Assembly: GCA_023421115.1 (NCBI GenBank)
Contig: JAEZUI010000193.1
Span: 46,270-110,269 of the forward strand
DNA length: 64,000 nucleotides
Source: Bacillota bacterium
Lineage (GTDB): Bacteria > Bacillota > Clostridia > Acetivibrionales > Acetivibrionaceae
Direction: 5' to 3'
Below the pieces are notes generated by a model. The model ran no database searches and had not been told where the DNA came from. It saw nothing but the letters and a program-made list of their open reading frames with translations. The position numbers were made by a program, and so were the translations under genes. Below are positions 46,004 through 58,200 of this stretch, piece by piece (within the stretch, counting starts at the first letter, position 1; each line of letters opens with the position of its first letter).

Positions 46004-47710
46004 ATGTTTAAAAAGGTATTGTATACATTAGTTATATTTAATTTGATTTTTATGATGTCATTAGCAACTAATACTTATGTATCAGCGGAAGAACCCAATA
46101 AGGCATATTTATTTGTTCACTTTACAGGGGAGAGCGCAAATGGGGAGCAGACATATTTTTCCGTTAGTAAAGACGGTTTGCATTGGACGGATTTAAATAA
46201 TTCAGCCCCAGTACTTATTTCTGATGTTGGAGAAAAAGGTGTCAGAGACCAAGCGGTTATTCGTTCTTTTGATGGCAGCAAATACTGGATAATTGCAACA
46301 GATTTGAGAATTGCCAGCGGAAAAGGATGGAGTGCGGCACAGTACAATGGGAGTACATCCATTGTTATATGGGAATCAAAGGATTTGATAAACTGGTCCT
46401 CGCCAAGATTGGCATATGTAGCCGATAATATCCCGTCAGCAGGCTGTGTATGGGCACCGGAAGCAATTTATGACGAAGCCTCGGGAAATTATGTTGTGTA
46501 CTGGGCGACCACTTCATCACTAAATGGAATTAATAAGGCGAGAATTTATTATTGTACAACAAAGGATTTTATCTCGTTTTCTGAAGCTAAGTTATATATT
46601 GATCGTCCCGGTAATCAGGGTATTATTGATACCCAAATATTAAAAGTTGACGGAAAATATAAGTATATAAGAGCATCTAGAGACGGACAGATTACCCATG
46701 AAGGTAGTAATTCTATTTTAGGAACTTGGACAAATATCGGAAACATTTCGCATTTAGGATATACGGAAGCTCAAGTGGAGGGGCCAATTCTATATAAATT
46801 CAACAACGAAAATCAGTGGGGCCTAATGGTTGATCAATATGCAGCAGGTAAGGGGTATCTTCCATTGGTATCGAAGGATTTAACTGCTACTACTAATTAT
46901 AGAGTGCTCAATTCTGAGGAATATTTCCTAGGTGCAAATAAGAAAAGGCATGGAAGTATTATTAATATTACCGAGAAGCAGTACAATGCCCTTGTCTCTA
47001 AATGGCCAAGTGAGGCAAGCAGCAGAATACAGTCCTATAATTATCCCGACAGATATGTAAGGCATATTAATTTGGATGTAAGAATTGATGTTGATATTTC
47101 TCCGTTCGCAGACTCAATGTGGAAAATTGTTCCCGGCCTTGCTAATCCCTCGGGATACATATCATTTGAATCAGTAAACTATCCCGGTTATTATTTGAGA
47201 AACAATAACTTTGATTTTGAACTCGCAAAAGATGACGGAACAAATTCATTTAAACAGGATGCGACGTTCAAAAAAGTGCCGGGGCTAAAGGATTCCTTAT
47301 GGTCATCCTTTGAGTCCTATAATAATCCTAATAGATATATAAGGCACTATGGCTATTCATTAAAGCTTGAAGAAGTTTCAACAGATATTGAGAAACAGGA
47401 TGCGACATTTAAAGTAATTGAGGATGGTTTTGCTGTTAGTACTCCAAAGCCATCACAAATAGCGACACCAACACCGACACCTGTGCAACCAGTTTTATAT
47501 GGCGATTTAAATGGTGACGGAAATACAAACTCTATAGATTTTGCATTGTTGAGGAGTTACCTTTTAGGGATTACTAAAGAGTTTCCATCTTCTAAGGGGC
47601 TTGTGGCAGCAGATGTTAATGCAGATACAAAAGTTGATTCTATAGATTTTGCTTTGCTTAGACAGTTTTTACTCGGGATTATAAATGATTTTCCTGCGGG
47701 TAATAAGTAA
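46004..47710 (+). CDS. Secreted GH43-like arabinan/xylan hydrolase with CBM42 and type I dockerin (cellulosomal)
   Basis: A 568-residue enzyme: signal peptide (about 1-28, ending VSA); a five-bladed GH43-type catalytic domain (about 32-335) with RDQAVIRSF, VWAPEAIYD and EAQVEGPILYKF carrying the acidic triad; an AbfB/CBM42 arabinose-binding trefoil (about 340-480) with repeated QSYNYPDRYVRH, ESVNYPGYYLRN and ESYNNPNRYIRH; a Thr/Pro linker; and a dockerin (about 500-565) with two calcium loops (DLNGDGNTNSIDF, DVNADTKVDSIDF). The second loop is slightly atypical (Lys in place of the usual small or hydrophobic residue). GGGGGAAAGG precedes the ATG. Confidence 0.9.
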   Translation: MFKKVLYTLVIFNLIFMMSLATNTYVSAEEPNKAYLFVHFTGESANGEQTYFSVSKDGLHWTDLNNSAPVLISDVGEKGVRDQAVIRSFDGSKYWIIATDLRIASGKGWSAAQYNGSTSIVIWESKDLINWSSPRLAYVADNIPSAGCVWAPEAIYDEASGNYVVYWATTSSLNGINKARIYYCTTKDFISFSEAKLYIDRPGNQGIIDTQILKVDGKYKYIRASRDGQITHEGSNSILGTWTNIGNISHLGYTEAQVEGPILYKFNNENQWGLMVDQYAAGKGYLPLVSKDLTATTNYRVLNSEEYFLGANKKRHGSIINITEKQYNALVSKWPSEASSRIQSYNYPDRYVRHINLDVRIDVDISPFADSMWKIVPGLANPSGYISFESVNYPGYYLRNNNFDFELAKDDGTNSFKQDATFKKVPGLKDSLWSSFESYNNPNRYIRHYGYSLKLEEVSTDIEKQDATFKVIEDGFAVSTPKPSQIATPTPTPVQPVLYGDLNGDGNTNSIDFALLRSYLLGITKEFPSSKGLVAADVNADTKVDSIDFALLRQFLLGIINDFPAGNK

Positions 47711-47754
47711 ATTTATATTGAATGGTTTTAGAAAACATAATTAAGGTCTAATGA

Positions 47755-47799
47755 AAAACGCGATGAGATTTAAATTTGAATCCCATCGCGTTTTTATTT
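47755..47799 (+). terminator. Terminator after the dockerin GH43 gene
   Basis: AAAAACGCGATG and CATCGCGTTTTT pair, with a partly paired AT-rich apex, followed by ATTTC. Confidence 0.88.
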
Positions 47800-47867
47800 C
47801 TTTCAAAGAGATTAAAAAACATATAAGAGCGTAATGCTCTCAACTTTTATCCTCATACAAGTAACTG

Positions 47868-47948
47868 TCAAAAAATCGCCAATGCTGTCCCTGAAAGTAA
47901 ATTCATAACTGCTGTTATTACTATAAATGCTACTATCAAATAGCGCAA
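47868..47948 (-). CDS. Candidate micro-gene for a 26-residue hydrophobic peptide
   Basis: On the minus strand a TTG-initiated frame encodes a peptide that is one hydrophobic helix (MRYLIVAFIVITAVMNLL, then SGTALAIF). It has every element of a gene: a promoter at 48001-48029, a GGAGGGA site at 47961-47967 (12 nt from the TTG, a little far), and a hairpin AGAGC/GCTCT at 47826-47840 followed by a T-rich run. Small membrane toxins and small membrane regulators look like this. The start codon is uncertain. Confidence 0.4.
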   Translation of the reverse strand: MRYLIVAFIVITAVMNLLSGTALAIF

Positions 47949-48000
47949 AATATAGCACTCTCCCTCCAAGAAACATATATTGTTATTTACTTCAAATCAT

Positions 48001-48029
48001 ATTATAATACTTTATTTGGTAAAATTCAA
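48001..48029 (-). promoter_or_regulatory. Strong minus-strand sigma-A promoter for the micro-gene
   Basis: On the minus strand TTGAAT, 17 bp, TATAAT. No annotated minus-strand gene other than the 26-codon frame lies downstream before the converging terminator. Confidence 0.6.
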
Positions 48030-48363
48030 GGGGATTGTTTTTACATAAAGGTAGTTTTTTAACAAAGTAATGAAGAAATATAAAAGTATCTCCGATAGTC
48101 ATAAAAAAGATTCTTGAGATATGGCTGGAAAACTTTAGAACAGAGTGTTGATATCAAATTAAGCTACCATATCATATTCATAAGTAAGTATGTTCAGTTT
48201 GCTTCAATATTTGCTCCAATTTGTTGAAATCTTCATTATTCATTACTATTCTTGCCAAAATAATAATATTAAAATTTTCCAACCAATTCATTAGCAGGAA
48301 CAAACTTACCAAACATCAATTATGGTTTTTGATTATACACAAAAATTATAATAAATCCAAATA

Positions 48364-48392
48364 TTGAAAATTAATATGTCATTTGCTATAAT
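48364..48392 (+). promoter_or_regulatory. Sigma-A promoter of the YD-dockerin / Rhs operon
   Basis: TTGAAA (48364-48369), 17 bp, TATAAT (48387-48392), giving a leader of about 130 nt. The rest of 48030-48363 shows no gene. Confidence 0.7.
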
Positions 48393-48499
48393 CAATATTG
48401 GAATTAGAAAAATAGAAAGGATATATTTTTGTTTTTTATAGGGGTTTAATATTTATTCCAATTCAGAAAAATTAACTCACAAATAAAATGAATATAAAA

Positions 48500-48515
48500 G
48501 TGGCTACTTAGCCAC
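48500..48515 (+). promoter_or_regulatory. Stem-loop next to the ribosome site of the YD-dockerin gene
   Basis: GTGGCTA and TAGCCAC form a perfect 7-bp stem with a 2-nt apex, ending 4 nt before AAGGAGGAG. It may protect or control the start region of the mRNA. Confidence 0.5.
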
Positions 48516-48531
48516 AACAAGGAGGAGTAAA

Positions 48532-49194
48532 ATGACAAGTTTAAGAAAAGGTGTCATGTTATTTGCTGTGTCCATGACACTTTTATTGCTAAACATGACT
48601 GCTAATGCAGCGACGTACAAATATGATGATTTAGGTAGAGTGATTGAAGTTACGTATGATTCCGGTCAGAAAATCCAATATACATATGATGCAGGTGGTA
48701 ACATACTTTCAGCTCAAGATATTTCATTAATTAAGCTAAATCCAATTGGAAACAAGTCAGTTTCAGCAGGCGAAGAACTTAAGTTTACACTTAGTGGAGT
48801 TGGGCAGGAAGGAAGTATTATTACCTACTCAGCCTCCAATTTGCCTGAAGGAGCAAGCATTTCTTCCCAAACGGGCGTATTTAGATGGACTCCATCAGCT
48901 GGACAAGCAGGTGTATACTCGAAAGTTATTTTCAGAGTAACAGATGGTACCAATATTTCTAAGCAAGAGATAACCATTACAGTTGTAAGTAAAGTTTTTA
49001 AAGGTGATATGGATGGTAGTGGTGTATTCAACTCAATTGACTTTGCTTATTTGAGAATGTATCTAATTGGTACAAAAAAAGATTTCACAACACAACAACT
49101 TGAAGCAGCTGATGTTGATAATAATGGAGATGTCAATTCAATTGATTTTGCGATTATGAGACAAGTAATACTTGGAATTAAGTCGGGTTTTTAA
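48532..49194 (+). CDS. Secreted mini-YD-repeat protein with Ig-like domain and type I dockerin
   Basis: A 220-residue protein: signal peptide (about 1-26, ending NAA), two Rhs-type YD repeats (YKYDDLGRVIEVTYDSG and IQYTYDAGGNIL, about 28-60), a putative Ig-like (He_PIG type) domain (PIGNKSVSAGEELKF to ITITVVS, about 68-150) and a dockerin with two calcium loops (DMDGSGVFNSIDF, DVDNNGDVNSIDF). The combination of YD repeats with a dockerin is unusual and points to cellulosome attachment. It has AAGGAGG before the ATG and no terminator before the giant Rhs gene 86 bp later. Confidence 0.8.
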   Translation: MTSLRKGVMLFAVSMTLLLLNMTANAATYKYDDLGRVIEVTYDSGQKIQYTYDAGGNILSAQDISLIKLNPIGNKSVSAGEELKFTLSGVGQEGSIITYSASNLPEGASISSQTGVFRWTPSAGQAGVYSKVIFRVTDGTNISKQEITITVVSKVFKGDMDGSGVFNSIDFAYLRMYLIGTKKDFTTQQLEAADVDNNGDVNSIDFAIMRQVILGIKSGF

Positions 49195-49280
49195 TTTAAA
49201 GAATCAAGCTTGAAGCGAATTGTTCAAGTGAAATTATAAGAATTACATAGAAAAATTAATTCATATTGGGGGTTAAAAAA

Positions 49281-52200
49281 GTGAGATTAAAATATAGAAT
49301 TTTAGTGGCATATGTCCTGGTCTTTTTATTGTTACTCAGCCAACCATTACCAAGTTTTGCAACAGATAAAAATACAGCTGGAAAACAAACAGTAGAAGAG
49401 GTAACAACGTCATCAAGTGTTGAGTATACCTCTCCAACACCTTCGCCGACAGATGAAGAAGTTGGGGAAACGACCAGAAATACAATTTCCGTTACAGCAA
49501 CTCAAACAGATTCTTTAGGTCAGGAGCTCATCGCTCATTATGAGTTTGAAGGGAATGCTACTGATATATCTGGTAATGGACACGATGGGACTGTATATGG
49601 TTCTCAATGGGTGGACGGTATAAAAGGCAAAGCAGTAAGTATTGGGAATAATACTACAGATAGGATTTCAATTCCTTATGCTGTAATAGATGGAGCAACA
49701 GATTTTTCGTTTTCAACAGTCGCACAAATTGAAACTGTAAACACACAACAAATAACCAATGATCCCTTCAATAGCCTCATAAGCGGTGCTAGAAACGGCC
49801 AGGATAATGCTTTGGCCATATATTTTGCAGAAAAGAAATACACTGATGGAAGTTTTGGACCATATCAATTGGGTGTGAGTATTGATGGAACTTTATATAA
49901 ATTTCAATCTCTTGGCAGTTCATTGTGTGATGGAAAATATCATCACATAGTAATTCTGAGGGAAGATAGTATGTTGAAGCTATTTATAGACGGAAAACAG
50001 ATTGGAAGCTCTGTTCAAGCTGTAAAAACTGTCATTGATATTGATGATGGAGGTTTTATAATTGGACAGGAGCAGGATTCTGTTGGTGGATCATTTGAAA
50101 AGGAACAAAGCTGGGGAGGAAAAATTGACCAGCTACTGGTGTATCGTAGAGCTTTAAATGATGAAGAAGTACTAAGGCTTTACAATGATTATTTTGATAT
50201 ATCACCAACACCAGAAGCTACAGTTTCAGTTACTCTGACAGCTTCATCAACACCGGAAGCTACAGTTGCACCTACTGTTTCAACAACTACTCCAGTTATC
50301 AAAAACTTAGCTGTTAATAAAAGTTCTAAAGCATCCTCGAGATATTATACATCATCAGATTATGAAGCACCTAGCGGAAACGATGGAAAAAAATCTACTT
50401 TATGGGCGTCCAATAGTGGAGATCTTAGTCCATGGTGGCAGGTTGATTTGGGTACTACTTGCAGAATTTTATCTCTGGAAATGCTTGCACGACAAGATGC
50501 TGACCAACCAGAATCAAGAAACTACTTTGAAGTTATAGCATCTAACGATAGCACCTTTAATCAATATGATATTTTAGCTAGTGCAGGTGAGATTGGATGT
50601 CCAGCTTATGGGAAGTGGTCCCAGCAGATTGATAATGAAAATGTGTATAGATTTGTTAGAGTTAGAAGAACTAATAATGCTGGTCATCTGACCTTCGCTG
50701 AATTTGAAGTCTGGGGTTATGAAGTTGCAGTTGATCAAACAGTACCTGCAACCACTACGTTTAATATCTCTGCTATACCTGTTGCTGGAGCAAATTATAT
50801 ACAACTAAAATGGGACAGTCTTGGTAAAGGGTATACCTATACAGTTTATGCAAAAGGGCAGGATGAAAAAGATTTTCAAAGTATTCCTACAGAGACTAAT
50901 GTAAATGTATTAAACATTTACCCGAATAAAGGTGATAATCTAAAAACATGGATGGAAACAGATAAATTCGGAAAAGATTTGATTACTGTTGAAAAAGTAA
51001 ATATAGTTGACTTCAATAACAACCCAGTATCATATATGAAAGATTCAAACGGTAATTGGAAATATAATGTTATTTACTTTGGAGCATATGATTCCAATAA
51101 TAATTACGATATATCCTCAGCAGCAAAAGAACTTGTGGAAGAATATATCAAAAATGGATACGGTGTTTTGTTTGGACATGATACAATGCTAGGTTTGCTT
51201 AATCATCCAAATTTCAATAGTCTTTCAAGCTATGTAAATATGAGTCTTACTTCTAGTGTATCATATGGGAATACGACAATAAATGTTTCGAAAGAAGGAC
51301 TTCTTACTAATTATCCATGGCAGGTAGGAGGGAATGGAACACTGCTTAGGGTTCCTAATAGTCATAGCTCTGGTCAGTTTGCAATGGGTGATATCTGGAT
51401 GAAATATACCTCCAATAGTTATTCGGGTTCAGGTGAAGTTTCAAGTTTGAATAATAAAACGGGAACTACAAATTTCTATCTTACAACCTGGAATAACTGT
51501 GCAATGATTCAGACAGGGCATTCAAATGGTTCTGCAACAGATGACGAGAAAAAACTATTGGCTAATACACTGTTTTATCTGGCACAATTAACAAAAAATA
51601 ACTCCTCTAACGACCACAAATCTCAGGATTTTGCAGTTCCAGATAGTGTGAGTATAAGTAGTGCATCAAATGATAGTAAGAGCTTGACAGCTACATATTC
51701 ACAACCTAAAGATAATGGAACAATGTATGAATACTATGTAAAAGCTTCTAAAGATACTGAAGCAGGAGAAATAACTTCTAACACCATCTCCGCAGTAAAT
51801 GCTTCTGGAATTGCTGGGTATTCATATGTTATAGATAATAAACAAGATACTGAACCGGAAAATAAAGTTAATACCACAAATTTATCAGTATCAGCACCTT
51901 TATCGGCTTTAGATCTAACACAACCAATTTATATTCATATAAAAGCAATAGACTATGCAGGTAATTGTTCAAAAACTATTCATTATAAATATGAGTATAA
52001 GGATAAAATAAGTCTTGATCAAGACGCTATAACTATGAAAGCAGGAGTTGTAAAACAGTTAAATGCTGAAGTAATAAGCTATTCATATACAAATGCAGAT
52101 GTTAAGTGGATATCAAGTGATGAAACTATAGCTAAAGTAGATTCAAAAGGAAATGTAACAGCAGTAGGAATAGGAAAAGCAAAAATAACAGCACAGATAA

Positions 52201-55200
52201 ATGGGACAGATGCATTGGCTTGCTGTGATGTAAATATAAAAAACATATCCTTAGATAAAACATCAATAAACATTCAACAGGGAGAATCTCTGCAATTAAC
52301 GGCAACAGGATCAGAAAAAGTGATTTGGAATTCAAGTAATGAAAAGGTGGCAGAGATAGATGCAAACGGAAAAGTAACAGCTAAAAGTGCTGGAAAAGCA
52401 GTAATAACTGCACAGATAGATGGGACGGATATATCGGCTACTTGTGAAGTTACTGTGCCAGATCTTATAAAACCATCAGTACCTTTGAATATTGTAGTTA
52501 GTGCAATGACTGCAAAAACTGCGACCATTTCATGGGATGCTTCATCTGACAATGTAGGTGTTGCAGGTTATGAAATATTAAGGGACGGGGTTGTGTTAGG
52601 TCAAACAGACAAAATAAGCTATACGGATACTGGTCTTACATCGGGTATAAAATACTCATATACTGTACTGGCATATGATGCGGCTGGCAACAAATCGGAA
52701 ATTAGCAGCCCTCTAGTGGTCGTGCCGTTAGAGCCTAAAATAACTGGAGTAAGCCCCACAAATGGGACAACAATAGGGGGAACTGGTAGTACAGATTTAA
52801 CAGTATATTTTGACAACAATAAAAATATGGAAGGGTCCAGAGCAGAAGTTGAATATTCTACTGATGGAACCAGTTGGACAAAGTTCTCGCAGGTTGCAAA
52901 TGGTCCACATAACAATGGGACAAGCAACTATTTTAAATGCAGTTGCGATTTGACAAATATTACTAGCGGAAACTATAAGGTCAAGTTTACCGTTTATGAC
53001 GCTTCAGATGTAAAAGGAATATTTGAAGTAAATTACGAGGTTGACAGGACAGCTCCAGAGGCTCCACAGAATGTTAATATTGAAGCTTCCGAGGGTAGGA
53101 TTGATCTGACATGGCTGGTTTCAAAAGAAGCGGATGTCAACACTTACAGGGTAGACCGTGCAGACAGCGAAGAAGGGCCGTTTAAACTTTTATCCACGAT
53201 TAATAGTAAAGAAAATACAAGTTATTCGGATTTTGCTGTTGTTGATGGGCAAACATATTATTACAGGGTTATAGCAATTGATAAATTTAGTCAGGAAAGC
53301 CAACCATCCTCTATTGTAAAGGGAGTACCTTTAAAAGATAAGACATCCCCTGTAGTATTAGGTATTGAACCGATAGATGGAGCTACGTTAGGAACTATTG
53401 CAAATATAACAGTTCGTGCTCAGGATAACATTTGTCTATCAAGCCTTAAGCTTCAGTACTCAACCGATGGAACAAAGTGGACAGACATAGAAACAATAAA
53501 GATAGCGGATAATGCACAGTTTATAAAAACAGTGGATAATGCAAAGTTTATATGGAATACAGGCTCGATAAATGGTAAAGTTAAAATCCGTGCTATTGCG
53601 GAGGATTCCTCGGGGAATTTAAGCGATGGAAGTCCAATAAGGTCATACGAAATAGATAAAAAGGGACCCGAAAAAGTTACAGATTTAATTGCTAGTAGTA
53701 TAGAAACTACGTTGCTTACATTGAAGTGGAATGATGTATCTGATAACGATCTTTTGTACTTTGAGGTAGAACGTAAAGATACACCAGAGGGTCAATTCAA
53801 TAGTATTGGGACAACAAACAAGTATTTAGGAATGAATGTCTCAGGACTAAAACCAGATACTGATTACTGGTTCAGGGTTGTTGCCTATGACAGATATGGC
53901 AACAGGGGTGAGGTTTCTGACATGTTGGAAGTAACTACAAAGTCAGATGTCAGAGCACCAATAATATCATCACTTCAACCAAGACCGGGCAGTTATTCAA
54001 AAACTATCGTTGTGAGTGCAACAGCTACAGACGATGTAGGTGTAAAATCAATAGCTATCGAGACTTCAAGTGACAAAAAAGTTTGGACGGAAGTTGCAAA
54101 AGATGTTCCTTCAAATGCACAAACTACAATAACTTTCAATTACACAATAAATGTTGCAGATAAAGCAGAAGGTCCTATTTACGTAAGAGCTGTTGCAACT
54201 GATGTTGCCGGAAACGTAAGCGATACTTCGGAAGATGCACCTCTTATTGGACACAAAATTGACCATACTGCACCAGCAATGCCTGCAGACTTTTCAATTA
54301 GTGCAACCACTGGGTATATTACTCTTAACTGGAGTAAGGATACTGAATCAGATGTGAAATACTACAAGGTCTATAGAGCAGACAGTGAAAACGGAACATA
54401 TACTGATATTAGCGGAGCACATGAATATATAAGCTATAATGATAGAAATATCGAACATGGAAAAATGTATTTCTACAAAGTTTCTGCTGTTGACGAAGCA
54501 GGAAATGAAAGTGGGTATACAGATGTAAAGTCGGGACAACTTGCTGTGGATAATGAAAAACCAAAAGTACTAAGTTTTGCGCCATCAGCATCAACAACTT
54601 TACCGGCTAATCCAAGAATAAGTGCCCTTGCTTCTGATAACTACAAGCTATCAAAAATAAATGTAGAATACAAGTCAGAAAATTCATCAGAATGGATATT
54701 ACTTGGAAGCAAAGATTTAAATGTATACAGTGATGCTGTTGCATTTACATGGAATACAGAAAAACTTACTGATGGAAAGTATTATATTAAAGCTGTGGCA
54801 ATAGATCATGCTGGAAATGTGAGTGAAGCTTTGGCAACTAGTTACAGCCTTAATCTTACACCTCCAGAAGAACCTGTTTTAAGTGCAAAGTCAGGGGGAT
54901 GGAGTATTGACCTTTCTTGGACTTCAGGTGAAGAGGAAGACCTTGCAGGCTTTAGAGTATACAGAAGTGAGGATCAAGAAAATTACAAATTGTTAATAGA
55001 AACAACATCAACAACTTATGAAGATAACCCCATAATGCCGGGTAAAAGCTATTACTATAAGATTCAGTCAGTTGATAAATATGGAAATACAAGTATGAGC
55101 AATGAAATAACAGCATCAGCAATAGATCAAGATCCAATTTTGCCAACAGCTGAGGCCGGTATTGATATGCTTGCAACAGTTGGAATGGAAACAGCTTTTG

Positions 55201-58200
55201 ATGGTACAGGTTCAAAAGATAATGACAGAATTTCCGAATACTTTTGGGATTTTGGAGATGGAAGCACCTCGAGAATTGGTCAGCCTTGCCATACATATAA
55301 TAAGGCGGGGAGCTATACAGTTACCCTTACAGTAACAGACCCTGCTGGAAACACAGCTACAGATACGTTAACGGTTACAGTATATGAGCCACAGCAGGTG
55401 GGAACATTAGAAGTCAAGGTGGTTGACAGCCAGACAGGTGCAACTATTCCGGGGGCATATGTATATGTGGATCTTCCAACAGATGAAACAAAATTGTTCA
55501 ATGCAAATGGAAATGGTATTGCTACAGTAGTAGCGTTAACAGGAAATTATAATGTGTCTGCATATAAGGAGGGATACCTTCCTAAAGAAGTAAATGTAGA
55601 ACTAGAACAATATAAGAAAACACAAGTGACAATTAGGATTGAAAAGGGAGAACTAGTTGTTGGAGAAATGAATGTACGCAGAATGGAGCTTGAAGAAATT
55701 GTTGAAGCAGGAATTGATATTTCAGCTCCGGAGAATCAATTTGTATATAACTTTGCAGTTACGTTGAATTTCAATGAACAGCCATTGCCTGTTCAATACA
55801 TAACGGCAAACGGACACGGAACAGTATATAGCGGAAGTACCTTTAATTTTGGAGGAAGTGGAGGAAGTAGCGGTGGAAGCGGTGGATCCAATGGAGGAGC
55901 TACTACTTCTTGCAAAGTTATACCAAAGGTTATACCTCACGTTGATCATCCTGACGTTCCTCCGACAGTAGCGTGCCTTGTTATACCGAATTCTGTAAGC
56001 TGGTTAAAGGAATTCTTTGAAGTAGGGCTTGTAGTTACCAATATGGCAGATTCTCAGTTTGTTATTCAGAACGCATCAGTAAAACTAAAGGAAGTTAAGG
56101 GGTTGTCATTAGCGCCTACAGCAAAGGAACAGACCTATACAATAGAACTAGGAGATATTGAGGGAAAACAATCAAAAGAAGCTAAATGGATTGTACGTGG
56201 AGATGAAAAGGGCGAGTACGATTTAGAAGCTGATTTCAAAGGAACACTAATGCCATTTTCAGCTCCTGTAAATGCAAACTTTAAAACAACCGAGTCTTTT
56301 CGAGTATGGGGAGGGGATGCATTACATATATATGTAATGGCCGAAGATTCATACTATGTGGGTGAGAACCACTATACCCATTTTATGCTTGTTAATGAAT
56401 CAGATATACCGATTTATAACATAAAAACAAGTTTTGGAGGGTATTCAGAGCCTACACCAAAATCGGAAACAATAGTAATCTATCCTGATGGAAGCAAACG
56501 GCATATGTATTCTGACGGTACCGAGACTGCTGAGTATAGCAACGGAGATAAAGAAGTTGTAAGTAGTGATGGAAGCAAGCAGATTACAAGCAAGGAAGGG
56601 GACACAACAGAAATTTCCGTCAATGGAGTAAAGAGAATAACTAAAAAAGATGGAAGTAAGGAAGTTGTTCCTCCACTTACTGATAAAACAGAGGTTGATG
56701 AAACAGGCGGTAAAACTTTTTACTACGAAGATGAATCACAGCAATACATAAAAGGTGCTGTAAGCGAAGGTGATTATGGTATAAGCATGGTGATTTCATC
56801 AGGCAGTGAGGACAATCAACAAAGTAAGTTGCCTGTAATAAGACCTGGGGATTCTCTTGGAATAAAATGTTTGTTGCCTGGAGAGAGCATAATGGGTACT
56901 TATGTTGGTGTACCTACTGTAGAGGTACCTGCTGAAGGAGAAGAACATAATCCCGATGAAGACTATTTTGTGTTGAAAAGTGCATTTTTAACAACTATGC
57001 CAGGTAGTAATACTGAGATTCCAGTGGATATATCTACAATACCAAGTCATATGTATAAATCCAAAGTAGTAATTGTAGATGACTCAAGCTTACGTGCAGA
57101 TCCTGTAGATACAAATACAGGTGCACACCTTATAGAATATGAGGCATTAGGCGTTAATGGTGTAACTCCATTGACGTTTGACCTTGAATATAATTCAAGA
57201 TTCCTTTACGAGATTAATCGGTTAAAGGATGAAATTAAGGGCAATGACTTTGACACATTAAGGCAATTAGGAACTAGTACTATGGGCAATGGATGGAGTA
57301 ACAACTATGAGACATGGCTCACTGAGAATAAGGATGAAAGTATAACTGTATACTGGTCACCATACAATTTCTCGACCTTCTATAAAGGAAATGAAAACGT
57401 AAGGATAGTCAAAGGTACTACTGATAAATATGGTAATATTTATGTGACTGAAGGAGAAGTAAAGGAAGAAGCTTTATTCTATTCAAAATCACATGGAATG
57501 AAGGATTATGTCTTAAAGAGAGATACAGAAGGCAATTACGAACTGGAATGTGGAAATGGAAATAAATATATCTTTGATTCTGCTGGAAAACTGGTAAAAC
57601 TTGAGGATAGAAACGGACAATATATTACCCTAACAAGGTCAGAAGGCAGTATGGTAATATGTGAACCTATATCTAAACAGACTCTTACCGTGATTTACAA
57701 CGAAAAAGGTTTAGTAGAAAGAGTTGAGGATAAGACAGGTAGAAATACCTCTTTCCAATATGACGAAAATAATAATCTTATAGCAATTACTGATCCCAAC
57801 AATAAGACAGCAAGTTATACCTATGACAGTAATGGATATGTATTGAGCGGAAAAGATGGGGATGATATTACTTATTTCACCAATACTTATGATGAAAAGG
57901 GCCGTGTAATTACACAAGATGATGGAGTAGACGGAAATAAAATTACAACTTTCAGTTATGATGAAACCTCTGAATTCTGGAGGACAATCACAACAATTAA
58001 AGATAGAAACGGTAATACCAGTAAGCTCGTTCACAACCGAACAGGTCTGTTGGTCAGATTAGAAGATGAGTTGGGTAAGATTACAACATATACTTATGAT
58101 GAGGATGGCAACCGTACTAGTATATCAGACCCTAAGACATATACAACAAAATATTTTTATGAGGATGCTAAGCGCAACCTGACATCAATAGAGGATGCTG

